From contig JAKJHU010000054.1 of assembly GCA_022316685.1 (NCBI GenBank), forward strand, positions 3,136,501-3,200,500: a stretch of 64,000 nucleotides of DNA, read 5' to 3'. Position 1 is the first letter of the stretch. Each line of letters starts with the position of its first letter. Made by a program: the position numbers and the translations under genes. Shown in pieces: positions 1 to 13,300 of this stretch. The notes under the pieces are model-generated. The model made no database searches. It worked only from the letters and a program-made list of their open reading frames with translations, and was not told the DNA's origin. The DNA comes from Progne subis subis. Taxonomy: Eukaryota; Chordata; Aves; Passeriformes; Hirundinidae.

Positions 1-749
1 TGGCTCGTGGTCTAGGAGTGCCAGTCTGATCGAGTGCTGTTGAAGTCACGGTGATGAGATGAAAACCAGCTCTGGTTGGTGATTTGAGGTCTTTACTGCT
101 TTGATGGCTCAGAGCAGTTAGTTGTAGTCCTTAGTTTTTTATATTGGCTCCTTGTCTTTGGGTTCTTTCCTACTGGATGTCTCTAATTTACGTATGGTCT
201 TGGGTGCACGTTGTCTTGGGAGCAGCGGAAGTGGTACCCAACGGAAAGGGGGTGTAGGTACAGGGTAAATGGTAAAAGGGGTATAAGGGTATGAGGTAGG
301 TGGTATTTAATAAAGAGGGCATTTAAAGTTATAACAGTATGGGGTACAAGGGAAGCACTTGCAGTTGCAGCATTGAACTGGGTTAACACCTTTGTATGAT
401 AATCGGAAATTTGCGTGTTACTCCTTACAGGCATGTTCAGTCTCCACACCTGCTGTGCAATCTGACTGCACAGGGTGGGGTTTTATCTTCTCACTCTGCA
501 GAAAGTGCAGTCCCCAACCTCCCCACACACTAGGAGCCATCCTCTGGAGCTGGTGTGGCTTGGTGCCCAGAGGCTGTGAGCTGGGATCTTCCCTCTCTCC
601 ATGTGGTGCAATCCAAAGTAAACATTGGCTTTTGCAAGGCAGGGTGTGAAGTGTGGGGAAAAAGGATCTGTGTGGCAGGAGGAGATAACATATCAAATTG
701 GACCTCATCTGTCAATATTATAACTTGCCAAAATTATGGTTTTGGTCAT

Positions 750-793
750 TGATAGGGGTGTAATTTGAATATGATAGGGGTATAATTTCAATG
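750..793. repeat. 22-bp tandem duplication
   Basis: Two copies of a 22-base unit beginning TGATAGGGGTGTAATTTGAA lie head to tail; the second copy differs at a few positions. Confidence 0.8.
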
Positions 794-1328
794 CAATGTG
801 TTCCTTCTTGTACTTTAATGTCCGTGAGCTATCCAAACTCCTGTTGTGTGAAGGGTGTGTGAGATGAGTGAGGTTACAGGTGGTAAATTAAGAAACTCCC
901 TGATTAACACATACTGACTGAAAGCAAACTCTCCAAATTCTCCTTGTCTGCACCCTGGTTGTGGTGAGAACTGTGTGGATATGTCAGTGTCAGGGAGGAG
1001 GAGGAAGGTGCTTCTGGGAGCGGCTGTGTCCAGCACTGCTGTTGCCATCAGAACAGGGAGCAGGATGCTTGTGTGGGTAGAGGGGATGGGGTTTGCACTT
1101 GGTGTCCCAGAGGGAGAGCGGGTTTGCTGCTGCTGAGTGTCTTTGGTTTGGTGAGCTCAGATCTTTCAAGAGGTACCAGTGGTGTATCCTCCTGCTCTGC
1201 CCCTCTCAGTTGACAGATTGGTGCTGTTAGCACGTGTCTGCAAGGAGCAGGGACATCAGTGACCACTGTGGAAGGGGGAAGCAGGAATCCTGGCTGTCAC
1301 TGCTGGATCTTAGCTATGGGGTGATTAG

Positions 1329-1378
1329 AGGCTGGATCTTCAGAGGTCCCTTCCAACCCAGCTGGTTCTACCACAGCC
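1329..1378 (+). mobile_element. CR1-like LINE 3' end, short fragment
   Basis: The segment contains GGATCTTCAGAGGTCCCTTC followed by CAACCCAGCTGGTTCTACCA. This resembles the terminal part of avian CR1 elements, which typically read ...aaggtcccttccaaccca...ttctatg. It is very short and diverged, so the call rests on that one block. Confidence 0.55.
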
Positions 1379-4300
1379 TGTATTTACTTTTCACCTTCCC
1401 TCCTGTTGTATTGCAACACCCAGAGTGTGAAGGCGGGTTACTTATTCTTTAAACTTTTGGGAACAGTTGCTTTGTTTGAAGGAATGAGATTGTGTTAGCT
1501 CATGGTACTTGGCATGAAGCTTGTCCCTGGCCTGGTGGGACATCGTGCACTTTGGGTTACCCATGTCTGGAACAGACTGAATTCAAGTGAGGAGGCTTGG
1601 AGAAGGTCAGCTGGGATGAGCCAGGAGCTGGTGAGTCTCGTATCTCAGGACTTCTCAAAGGAGAGCATTGCTTGCTCAGAATGGCACAGAGAAGGCAGAC
1701 AAAGGGCAGAGCTGTCTCCTGGGAGCTGGGCACAATGGGAGGGTGTCAGAGTTGTGCAAAGGGCACAGGAGGTGCGTGGGCAGAAGGTTGGATTGAATAA
1801 ATCTGGACTGGCAACTGATGGGGGGTTTCCTGGGCAGCAAAGGCTGAAACTGCTGGAATGGAATACTTTGTACAGTGGTTTCATAACTAATGGAAAGTGG
1901 CTGCAGCAGGGGCAGGGTTGCACATTCCTATCCTGCATCCCTGCCTGAGGTTTTGGCAGCTTATGCAGAGGCAGGGTCAGGTTTCCCTTGGTGTTTGCAC
2001 TGGGGTTGTTCTGAGGAGGTTCTGGAGCAGATGTTAGACCTGCAGTGGCCCAGAGCAAGGCTTCTGTTTGGCTCCTGCTGGGATGAGCAGGTTCCCATCA
2101 CAAAAAGGATTGCATTAGCGTGGTGCCTTTTCCTTGTGCACTTGAGGGTGTGTGGAGACACTGGGCAGCACAAGTGGAGCGCAGTGAGGACTTTAGGGGC
2201 AAGCCCAGCGTGTCCCAAGGTACACCAGAAACTTGTTGCATCCTAGTCTCACTAACCAAATCATCTGCAAGTGTAAAGTGGTACAACTGCAGTGCCATCA
2301 GACAGGCTGGTCTGCAGAGCCTACCTTGTAAAAAGGGGATAAAAATCAGGGCAGAAGGGACCCAGGTCCTCATTTGGTTTCATAATCAAAGTTCAGGACA
2401 GAGGTTAGATTATAGGAATGCACAATTTAAAATCTATGCATTAATTGAAACTCCAGTTAGTAACAGATAAAGTGCCAGAGTGAACTTTAGTGCTGTGCTA
2501 AATCAGCAATCAAAAGCTAGGGAATTCCAAAAGTTCAGCTCCTTCTGCAGCTCTGCACAGCATGCATAGCATGGCGGGGTTGTTGTACAGCTCATATTTA
2601 ATTAAAGAAATTGTTTCTCAAGTAGAAAAATGCCAAGCCATTATCATGGAATATATATGTCATGTATCATTGTGTTTCCTGCACTTGGCTTGCTCTCCTT
2701 ATGTTTCTCTTCCAGATGCTGTTTTTGACAAATAAGATAATCTCTGTGAATAGGGAACTTGGATTTTGTCAAAGCCTCGTGAATTGTAGAGAAATCTCTA
2801 ATGGACTAGAGTGGTGATAAATCAAGTCTGAACTGACCTACAGGACAGCAGTGGTGAAACCTCTGTGTACGTTCTGTTCCCTTCCCTTGTGAGCCTGCAA
2901 ACTTCGGTGTCGTGCCCCAAATAAATCTCTGCAGAGACACTGCCCCCAGGGCTGAGCTCCAGGGAGCAGAAACTTGTGCAGAACCAAGACCATGGCTGGG
3001 ATTTTCCCCACAAATTAGAGAGAATTTTGCTCGGCAATTAGTCCAGAATCGTTGCTATCTACTGTCTCAGTCCTCAGTAGTCGTTTTGGCAGTGTGATGG
3101 GCAGGAGCTCATCCAGCCCATAAATGACTCCACAGGTTATGTGATTGTTTCCTTGAACGTACTTCGGCTTTTTCTCCCTGCATTTTGCCTCAGGATTTGC
3201 ATTGTGGTTTTTAGAATGTAACAGGAGGGTTTTGCACGTTGTTCCTTTAAAAAAACTGGGTTTAGAAGTAAATCACAGGATGTTTAGTCTATCATAGAGG
3301 TTAGAATTAGTTTTAAAAATACCTGAGCTTTTAAATAAAACCTCTCTAGGTTTTTTCTTGGCATTCTGTGCTAATTGTTACAAAACTTTCATGAGCAAGG
3401 AGACTAAACACATCTTCTCTAGAGGTTAACAACACTTCTCAGGGAAACTGTGTAGTGACAACAGAGCTTTGTCTGAAAACCTCTTTGAATTCTCAACTGC
3501 AAGAGAGAAAAAACCTGATGCTGACAGAGGGTACCAGGATTCCCTGATTTTCCCTACATGTAACTGGAAGCAGCATGCTCCTTTCATTCCTGCAGGACTC
3601 TGTCTCCATTCCCTCTATGGGAGAAGGAAAGGTTTTCTTGGAAGAGGAGTGTGACCTTAATTAAAAATGAGTGTGTCTCATTTCCTCTGTACCTCAGTTA
3701 AGTGCAAGGATTTACTCCTAATCTGCCACGTGCTTCAGAAATGGGTTTCTGGTGACTCGTTAGAGGAGTAACTAATCAGAGGAAAGAGAAGGCGATGGCA
3801 CAATTACCTTGGATCGGATGGAGCATCTTAAGGAATTAAAAGATAAAATTGCCTTTTCTTCTCAGCATAATCTCTGTCTCTATTAGCAAAGCTGCAGTTT
3901 GGCGTTATCATATCCTGTCTCTGATCGGATTCATTTCCTGTCCCTTTCACACGAGACTGAGAGCTCCAAGTCTGTTCCTTGGATTTGGATTTTGAGGCAA
4001 AATTCTATTCTTGAAATCCCTAACCCATTTTTGCAGCATGGTCAGTGTTGTGAGGTTGTGAGCCTGGGGGACCAAATCTTTACTTGCTCTTGTCCCTGGC
4101 ACGGGACATTTGGCAGTAATATATCCAGGAGTGAGAACTCCAGGAGATGGGGCTTTGCTGCCTGAAAATCTCCTGGGAGTGGGGAAGGTGCAGAAAAGCT
4201 TAGAAATACGGAGTGGATGCAACCAAATGCTCAGAAACAAGAAATAAAATAAATTAGAAAAAAAAAAAATTGGTGTCTTTAGGCCTGTAAAGATTTTCTA

Positions 4301-5894
4301 TAAGGCCTAATAAAGGAATAGCAGATTTGGCTCTGAAAGCTTTTTGCCTTTATTCTGTGTGCTTATTGAGGTGAGTGCAGAGCTCCTCCAGTTATCAGGG
4401 GATCAAATTCTTCTCTAGCATTTTCTTTTCAGGGAGGTGTTGACACAAACTGTTTTGAACATTTCCAGTGCCTGGTGCTGAAGGTTTCTGCCCTCAGCAG
4501 TGGTGATTCCAGAGGGGAAGCAGGGGTGGCTCTCGGGCTGCTCCAAGGTGGATTTGCTCTCATCCAGAGTCCCAGAGAGTCTGACAGAGGTCAGGGGATG
4601 AAACCTGGAAACATCTTGGAGGCTCCTGCAGGAGTCTTTGTGCAGACTGAGCCCTGTGAGAGCCCTGAAATGGGCTGAAATTCTGCTTACAGATGTGCTG
4701 CATGCCAAATGCTGGTGTTCCCCATCTGCAGCATAAACATGAGGAAAGATGGAATAGTGTTTAATTAATGGCACAAGCAATTGATTCTCAAAAAGTTGTC
4801 TTAGATGGGGTTAGGTAAAAACAGAGACTTTCTTGTGGTAACCTTTCCTCATCCAAATAGTTGTCTTTGAAGTCACTGGTAATTTACATAAGTCAAAATT
4901 ATTAAATACAAAAGTGTTGTCCTGCTTTTCTGCCTTGTTATCATTAACCTTTTGGAATCAACATGATCATGTTGATTTCCTTCAGTCTGATAACTAAATG
5001 CTGTTCTTTACCTTTTTTTCCCATCCCTGAAAAGGTGTGTGCATCGCTGACTGAAAAAAGTCAACTTTCATTTCTTACATGTGAATTTAGTAAATCAGTA
5101 AACCTAAACCTAGAAACCTAAATGTAGACCAAGCTGTTAGAGCAGTACTCAGATACAGCTGATTGGAATTCCACGTGGATCTGCTCTTACACTGAAATCC
5201 CTGTGCCTTGCCCAGGGTGTCCTGTTGGGTAAACACTTCTCACGTCCAGATCCAGCCAGAAGGAAGCACCAGGCACAGGATGGGATTCAGGCCAGCTCAG
5301 TCTGGTGCCTGGAAACGTGTTCCTGTGGCTTGCACTCAGTAAGTGGAGGTGAAGAGATCCTTATTCTGTGTTTACCCATCAGGGCTTTCCTCTGGGGGTG
5401 TGCTGGTGTCTGCTTTGTTGCTTATGCCCATCCTGAGCAGGATGTTGTTCCATCTGGCCAGCAGGTACTCGTGTGCCTTCTTGAGGCTAAGAGGGATGGA
5501 TGAAACAGAGAAGCTGTGGATAAGCTGTATTGCCAAAGGCTTTTTCTTCCAGTCCTTGGTTTTGTGTTATTTCTCTACCACATTTATGAAATAATTGACT
5601 CTAAGCACCTCCAGTTTGTTTTTAATGTGTGCTGCTCTGATGCAATTATCCATGATGCTGGCCAGGCATATCCAGATAGATTGCTCCTTGTATTTCTTGG
5701 CTGTACATCTGTACTTAGTTGAGAACAGTTCCTGTCTCAGTTTTGGAGACAAATTTCTGGAGAATGCATTCTGGAATAAGCATTTCCTCTAAAGAGAGAA
5801 GGGCTTCAATAACTCCCATTTCTTCTGCCAATGAGAGAAATTGATACTAGCAGGTGAAAGTGGAAGCAAATCCCCAAAACCTGTTTATTAACCC

Positions 5895-5919
5895 AAAAAA
5901 AAAAAAGGGGGGGGGGGGG
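5895..5919. repeat. A12-G13 double homopolymer
   Basis: Twelve A residues are followed directly by thirteen G residues, then TAGGGGG. Such a junction is prone to slippage and to length miscalls. Confidence 0.9.
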
Positions 5920-6008
5920 TAGGGGGAAGGTGCCCACAAGGCACAGAAAAGGTTTGAATAAATGCTAGATATGAACTGCCAGGCACTTACCTTACACACA
6001 CAGCAGAA

Positions 6009-6044
6009 CAAAAAAAACAAAAAACAAAAAAAACCAAAAAAACC

Positions 6045-6072
<28 letters not shown>
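6009..6072. repeat. A-rich low-complexity tract with A28 run
   Basis: A-runs are broken by single or paired C residues and end in an uninterrupted run of 28 A at 6045-6072. It could be the tail of a retroposed copy, but I recognise no gene or element upstream of it. Confidence 0.85.
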
Positions 6073-6075
<3 letters not shown>

Positions 6076-7206
6076 AAAATGCCCAGGGAAGGAAAACACC
6101 TGTGCTGAGGAAGTGGCCTGGAAAGCAAAATGGTGTCAGGTGCCTTGGTCTCTGGGAAGGGGAAGAGGAGTTCACGTAGCAGCCTGGAGCAGAGGAGATG
6201 GGAACCTGCTGAATTTCTGGAGTGGGTCTCCTCCTCACAGCAGCCAAAGCTGGTGGGTTTTAATGTCCTTTCTCGTGTTGGTTCAGCTCCTCTGAGGTCT
6301 CGGGTTTGGGGTGGTCCTGCTGGCTCTCCACATGGGCCAAAAAGGAGAACAAGCCAAGCCAAAAACACTTCAAGGGAACAAAAAAACAAAAAGCCAAAAG
6401 AGGATTGCTGGTACAGCCTCCAGGCTTGGGAAGGAAATGGAAAAACCCTCTTGCTTCAAGCTAGCAAAAACCCCAATCCAACAGGAGGAACAATGCAGCA
6501 TCCCTGATCCACACTGTCCAGAGCACGCTGCAGAGAGAGACTGAACAGAGCCCGGTGTTCCCAGGCTCCAGCCCTGCCCCTGCTTCCTCCTAAAGATACC
6601 ACAGACATTTCTGGCCATAAAGCAGATGAGTAGGGAAAAAAAATCTTCCTGAAATCACCCCAAGACAGTTCCTCTTTTTGATTCTCAGCTGATGTGACTC
6701 ACATTCAGCTGTCCCCTTTTCTGATGGAATGATGGGGAAGAGAACATTTTGGTCATTTGAAGCAGAGCTTCATATTGTGCATTCCTGGGATGCTTTTCTT
6801 GGTTGTGGGAACAGACAGAACCATTCATCCCAGTATGGAAGGACTGCAAGAAGAATCTAGCAAGAGATCTGGAAAATGTTTGTTGTCTGTCATATCTTGT
6901 ACAAGAAATAAAACCAAGATAAGCAGAGCTGGTGGCACTGGAGTATCCAGAGGAGCAGATGGCATTTTCTTTACAGTGTATCTGGAGAAAGTCACATTTC
7001 CCTGAAGTTTTGCAGGAAGGCAAAGCACACAGCTTGTGCAGGTGAGATGGGGAGTAGGAATGATAAATAACACAGGGAAAAAAAATTTTCAGTTCCCCTG
7101 AAGTTTCTGGATAGAGCTTAAAGACTATTCTGGCCGATTTTCAGTGTCAGGGAGGAGAGATGGCTCTTGTGTTTCTTACACCACATATTTGCCTGTGTTG
7201 AGCTCT

Positions 7207-7262
7207 GCTGCTGGTAGCAGATTTTTCAGAAGAGCTGGCAGCAGGTTTTTCAGGAGGGCTCT
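7207..7262. repeat. Imperfect ~26-bp tandem duplication
   Basis: The unit GCTGGTAGCAGATTTTTCAG plus a few bases is followed by GCTGGCAGCAGGTTTTTCAG, giving two diverged copies. Confidence 0.6.
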
Positions 7263-10126
7263 GCTAATGGAGCCCGTTGGGAAGCTGAGGGTTCTGTGTG
7301 GCAGCTCAGAGCGTGTTGTTATCTCTAATGGAGCAGGGCAATGCCCTGTGGAGACACTGGCCTGTGTCCCAGGCCAGGGATACTCCTGCAGCATAAAAGC
7401 TGCATCACTGGGACTGGGATGGCTCAGGCAGCATTGCCCTGGGTGATGAAGATGACCTAATGCTGTCATTGGCAGAGCTCTGTGCTCAGAGCTTCCTAAA
7501 AATCTGCTCATACCTACTTGTGTTGAAGTGGGGGAGAAACTGGTGGCAGAGAAGGAATATCTGTCCCTAGCAGCAGGCACAGGCTTCTTTCAGAAGCGTC
7601 CCAGACGTTTATTTTTATCTGGGTAGTGCTGACAAACCGCATTTATAGTAAATTTTACTCTGGTTCATCCTCATCTCCCTGTGTGGTGATGAATGTGCTG
7701 AGGCAGCTGTGGCCAGCCTGCAGCTTGTGACAGTGACACTTTAGATGGATGAGTTTGGCCCTGTCAGAGCCTCCCCATGAGCTGACCTGCAGTGGGCACA
7801 GCCAGGCAAGGGATCTGCTGTGGTTCGCAGTGCCACCTGAGAAGGTTTTGACTCTGTTGTATGTGACCCCAGTGAGTGTGGCCTTGGTTGTATTTCAGGA
7901 TAAAAGCATCAGTCTCTTCCGAGGGGAGCGTGATTAGCAGCCTGTGGAGCTCATTTGGTTTTAGCATTAGTGTGTTGAAAGCAAATGTGTTTGTGTTAAG
8001 GTTCCTGGCAGAAATATTCATCTGGTGGGAATGCACTTCCTCTTGTTTCTCTCCCCAGTGTAAAAATATCCAGTTGTCCTGAGAAGAAGCAGAAAATCGC
8101 AATATCCTGTGATGGGAGCAGACAGCTGATCTTTAGGGATAGTGAGACGTGGAGAGAGAATGAACTGAAGTTCCTGTCTCCTCAAAGATGAGCAGCAAAA
8201 TAGAGGAACACTCTAAATTCACTGTTTCCTAAAGTTTATGTGGTTCTGGCTGCAAAGTTAAGGGTCCAGAGACATTCTCTAACAGAAGATTGTGAAAAGC
8301 TGTAAAATCCTTTTATTCTTCTGGCACCTTTTCCTGCTTAAATTCTTCTCTACTTCTGTTTCTTCCTTCCCTGTGTCTTTTTATTTTCTTATCCACATTT
8401 CTGCTTAATTCAACCAGCTGTGTGGAAGCACAAATAATGAGTAAATTCAGGAGTAAGGCCATGTGAAGAGGACAAACTTTCAGGCTGAAGGTGATGGATT
8501 GTGATCTCCAGGTAGAGCACATCACCTGCTAGCAGAAGAGCTACAAATCAAGTTGGTCTGTAAAATCAAAGGGCAAAATGTGTCCTATGAGATGGAGTGG
8601 GTGGGAGCTGCCACATCTGATGGCTTGACAGATAAAAGGAACCTGGCTGATGGATGTTTCTCACCTCCAGATTCAGTTCAGCTGGAAGCTGCAGCCCCCT
8701 GTCCAGCTCTGCCAGCTGCTCCTCGCCACCTCTCTTGCAGGAAGGCTGTTTTTTTCTCTTCCTTAAGAAGAGTTTCTTGCTCTTGTCTGTTATTTTTGCT
8801 GTGGGTGATGTGACTGGAGCATCCTGTCTCTGACTTGTGTGTGAGGTGAATATCTGCAGGTGTCTGAATCCACCCCAGGTGTTGGGCACTTGGAGAAAAG
8901 TCCTCAATCCCTCAGGTTTTTGCTCAGGCTCCCTGCCCAGGCTCTCTGCTGATCCCTCCTTCCTTTGTCTCTTTAAGCTGATGTAGGATGACTGACTCCC
9001 ACTGCGCTTCAGTGGTAGATATTTGGGAACCCTCGGGAATGCAGATTTGGAATTCTCCTTGCGGTTTTCCCTCCTCTGTGTCTGCTTGCAGCTTTTCCTG
9101 GAGCCCTGCCAGCCCCCTGCTCACTCTGACCCAGCCTGTGCTCAAGTCCTTACTCATGCCTTAATCATTTCCCATCCCATTATTGCAGTTCCCTCCTTGC
9201 AGCATCTGTAAATCTTTGCTGCACTGATTCTCAGGGGTGCTGCCTCTTTCCTTTGCCCAGGAAGCAGTGTCCCCAGTTTCTGGCTGGTCCTTGGATTGCT
9301 CTCCTTTGCTGTTTTATTGTCCTTGGCTTACTCTGCTGCCACCTTCTTTCCTCCACATCCCAAATTATTTTTCTTTATCCATTAGGAATGTTATTAATGT
9401 TATTGCCTTTTTTTTTTTTTTTTTAAACAACTTATTCATTTCCTTTATTTTTCCTTTCTTGTCATAAAATTGTGCTTGTTGATGCAACATCCTTGCAGGG
9501 ACTTTGGAGGTTTTATTCCATTTGCATACTGGGATGGGAATGACATAAAGAAAGGCTGTAACTTCACTAATGAATAGCTGGTAGAGATATGTTTAAGTTT
9601 CAGGAAATTTGGGGGATTTTTTTAATTTTTTTTTTTTTTTTTTTCTGTGATAAGTTTTTGTGTTTGTCTTTAAGGAAAGGAGCACCAGACACTGGCTCCA
9701 TCCTTTCTTCCCTGCCAGTTTGCAGAGGCTCTCCCTGCTCTGAAGGCTGGCATGGAAGGTGGTGCCTTTTGTCAGGGTTCTGACAGCGCAACAGAGACTT
9801 GCCAGGTGCTGAACTGAGGCTTTAGAGTTTAAAACCGGGCAAAATCGTTTCAGCTACTCAAATCCCAAACTGTGTTTAAATTATTGTTTAACGGCTCAGA
9901 GAAGTTTCAGCTTTGGCCCAGGACTTTGAGATTGATGAAAAAAAAAAAAAAGTAACATGAAGATGGGAGATGAGGGAAATGATCTCCCTTGTTTTATAGA
10001 AGAAGAAGTGAAAGGTTCTGACTTTTCTGGGGCTGTGAGGACAGAGCTGGGCACTGCTTTCTGGGAGCCTGCTCCATGCTCTCCCCCTCATCCTCCATGT
10101 GATTTCTTTGTGCCCTTCTCTCCCAG

Positions 10127-10347
10127 GTGTGTGACAATGGAAGAGGAGGTACACCATCCAGAAGCCTGAACAGCGACTCCAGGACAGCTCTTGACACACT
10201 GGCAACAGGAGCCTGAGATACAGGAGACAGGAATCATGCTGAAACCAAGTGGACTTAAAATCCCAGGCAGGGCTGGGAAGCACTCCAGCCCAGTGGGACG
10301 AGCATCAGGGACCACGGCAGCTGCTGTCACCACGGGCTCAAAGGAAG
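10127..10347 (+). CDS. CLIP2: CLIP2 first coding exon (5' UTR + N-terminus)
   Basis: The acceptor is a strong pyrimidine tract ending CTCTCCCAG at 10126 and the donor is GTAAGG at 10348. Positions 10127-10235 are 5' UTR. The start ATG is at 10236 and an in-frame stop (10167-10169) lies upstream, so this start is well fixed. It encodes 37 codons beginning MLKPSGLKIPGRAGKHSSP and ending TTGSKE, leaving one base of the next codon (phase 1). This matches the mammalian CLIP2 N-terminus (KPSGLK, GKHSSP, SKEG), a basic, Ser/Gly-rich disordered segment ahead of CAP-Gly 1. The start codon has A at -3 but C at +4. A 10-codon upstream ORF sits in the UTR part. Confidence 0.95.
10137..10169 (+). promoter_or_regulatory. 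Upstream ORF in CLIP2 5' UTR
   Basis: ATG at 10137 opens a 10-codon frame (MEEEVHHPEA) closed by TGA at 10167-10169. The context is A at -3 and G at +4, better than that of the main start 67 bases beyond its stop. It is the only other ATG in the UTR part of this exon. That it lowers or regulates CLIP2 translation is inference from uORF behaviour in general. Confidence 0.6.
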
Positions 10348-13300
10348 GTAAGGGCTCCATGCAGGAGCTGAGCCAGGTGATTGCCTGGCTGGGAGGCAGT
10401 GGGAGAGCAGAGCCGGTGTTCCCTGGGATGGGAAATTCCCCGTCTGTGTGTGGGTGGATGGATGAAAACCAGTGTAACAGGGGAATGAACGGGCTCCCTC
10501 TCCTCCCAAATCAGGCAAGTTGTGGAGTGAGTGGGAGACGGATGGATCCCCTGGTGTTTAGGGCTGGCAGAGGTGCCTGCACAGACACTGACATGGAAGG
10601 GCTGTTAATTAGGCAGATGGGAACCTCCCCCATCACCTTAAACACTGCCCTGGAGCCATTGCTGTTGGCCTGGGAGGATGTAGGAGTAATAACTGAGCAC
10701 TTTAGGTGATTTGGCCTGTGTGGTTTATGTCAAATTAGTGCCTTTGTTTAAAGAGAATCATTTGAAGCCCTAGGATTTGAGTAATGACTTACCTTCACAT
10801 ACCTACACATGCCTTGCTGTTGTTGATCTGTATCCAGTGTATACATAGGCTGTGCAGACTGCCATTATCAGTGTAATTAACACTTCAAAAGCAGTTGAGG
10901 GTATGTTTTGCTTAGGATTCATTTTTGTGGTGTGTTGGCTGGTGGGTTATTTTTTAATTACATATAATTTAGTAAACATTCAAGATGGGAGTTTTGTATG
11001 TCCTGTTTTTCTTTTTACTTTGTTAAAAAAGGCTTTTTCTTACTTCTGGGGAAACACATCAGGATGATGTATATCCTATCAAAACTTGTCACTATATTAC
11101 ACTTTCATTTGAGAAGGTCACTGGTTGCTTCTTTAGATCTGTCAACCTCTTGTCCTTATAATTCAGACCTCTTCCTACATGCCTGGTTACTTTGCTCTGT
11201 GTTTCAGTCTCCAAAATATTTAGCAGAATCAGGAAAACCTTTTACCTCTCAGACAGTGTTTTTAATCAAGGGGATAATATTGGTCAAAATTAGCTTTAGA
11301 ATGCTCGGACAAATTAGTCTGGGATAATGATGCTGCAAAATGAGGGTCACCAGACAACGCTGTCTCTTGTGAGAGTAATGCAGAAGTGTTAATTATTTAA
11401 TCAAAACAAAAAATTACCCCTCTCTGAGGTTCCTGTTTTGCTTGGACACATTGGGATGGTGATTCAGGCACAGCCTCTGCACGGGATGTTCACACGCAGA
11501 CTCACTGCTGAGCCACTGACTGCTCCCTTCTTACACATCAGGGGCTGTGCTTTGCTCATGGATTCTTTCAGTGACCACCACTGTGTGCATAACCTCTGCC
11601 ACTGCAGATTCTTTCCTCAAGCAGTATTGTAAAAGCCACAGCTCTCTCTGACTTGGCTTTTTGCACATCTGCAAGGCCTTGTTTGGGGGGCCAATCACTG
11701 CTTGAGATCACGGGCAGAGCTCCAGGTCCTCTGGTGTGATACAGCACTACAGGGATTGGAAAGGTGCTGCTCTTCCCTTGCTGAGGGCTTGGCCCTGTGT
11801 GTGGATATTAACAGATGTTTGGGTTGCAGTTTCGTGTGAATGAGTTTTAATATTAGAAAGATTTCTTTATTTTGTGCCCAAATCTAAGATACTGAAATAT
11901 CCTTTTATTTTTTTGCTAGAGGGAAGCATAAATTGACAAAGAAAAAGTTTAATAGATTTGGCTTTGTATTTTGAAGTTAGTCTTCTGACCCTGTATTTCT
12001 GAATTTCCCGCTTGTTTCTCCATGCCCTCATCTGTTTGAGAAATGAACCTGAACTCAGTGATGTGCCTGAATAACTCCCTGTTGTGACTCTCTCAAGGTG
12101 CTTCGCTCTGGATTCATAATTGCAGTGTGCCATGAAGTTGCTTTCAGCTGATTTTAATCACATGAAAAACATCAAAATAAGGGAAAAGATCTGAGGCCCC
12201 TCTTCCCCCCAGAGGCTTTGTAGTGGCATCTCAGCAGGCACAGTTGGTGCATGTCTTGTGGTATGAAAGGGTCAGTCTGTGGCAGGGTCAGGGCAACCTC
12301 TGGCTGAATGCAGCCCTGTTTGCTGGAGTTCCTTTGTGCCTTGTTCAGCTCCAGCCATCTGTCACCAAGGGATGTGCAGCCAAGTGCCCTGTGCGGCTCC
12401 TAAAGGGGTCTGGCCTTTGCTAGAGAAGTTCTAAGTGTTAATCCTGGCAAAAAGTGGGCATGGAGAAGGGTTTGTGACAGATGTGCTGCTGCTCCTCTGC
12501 CTCTCAGGGTGGTGCTGGAGGCTTTTGGGAATTGTGGAGCTGCTGGAGCAATCACAGCACTGAGCCATTCCTGCCTGGAAGGTGAGAACGGAGCACGGAG
12601 GGGTTAAACATCTGGGCTGGGTGGATAGCAGTGGTTGGGCTTGTGGTGTTATCTCTGACACCTTCTCACCCAGTGCCCTGCTCAGGAGCTGCTGCTGTGT
12701 CCCTGCATGGCCTCTACCTGCTCTTCCTCCTGCAATTCTCTCTGAAAGTCTGGCCAGCTGCCTCTTGCTCCTCTGCTTTCCAGAGATAATCTGCGAGCAA
12801 AGTGTGCATCCCAAAATCCTGCTGGCTTGCCTAAGTGCCGTTCTCTGAGAGTGGCAGCATCTGTGCTGGCTGTGGGGACCAGTCATGGGATTCAGCCTTT
12901 GGCAGGGGAAAACTACAAGAGAAAAATACTCTTTTTTTCGTGTGTGTTAGAGTGGTTTGATGCTATTCCAGAGCAAAGTGTCCACATCAGTGAAACCCCT
13001 AACCATAGCAGGCACTGATGTGAATTTTGGGGATGCCTGCAGCCAGAGAATCTGGTGGAAGCTGGATTTTATTACATTTCCTGGGATTGATCAGATCTGG
13101 GCCACTAGACTTTCTATGAGGCCCTAAAGTTGCATGAAGGATTCTCTGTGTGAGGTGTTTGAGAAGCCCTGTAGAAACCATGAGCTCTGTGACCTGTGTT
13201 TGTGCACTGATAGTGCTTCCTGGGAGGCTGACGAGGTTTTCCTGACTCCACAAAAATTCATCACATGCCCCTGAGCTCCTGCCTTACTCGTTGCCTCTGC

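Larger units (their letters stand above)
1..10126. other. Upstream / 5' intron region, no gene seen
   Basis: The first coding exon begins at a splice acceptor, so this stretch is most likely the 5' intron of CLIP2, with the promoter and noncoding first exon to the left. I found no exon, CpG island or RNA gene. It holds a short CR1-like end (about 1329-1378), a 22-bp duplication (750-793), a 27-bp-like duplication around 7207-7262, an A12-G13 tract (5895-5919), an A-rich tract ending in A28 (6045-6072), and T/A runs near 4260, 9410, 9625 and 9940. Open frames here are short and match nothing I recognise. Confidence 0.6.

Noticed and set aside
265..310. Telomere-like or GGTA repeat
   Set aside because: GGTA/GGTG words occur in a short irregular stretch without a stable period and without TTAGGG arrays.
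5847..6389. 180-codon minus-strand open frame with poly-Phe stretch
   Set aside because: Its openness comes from the A/C homopolymer tract read as Phe codons on the reverse strand. It is low complexity, not a gene.
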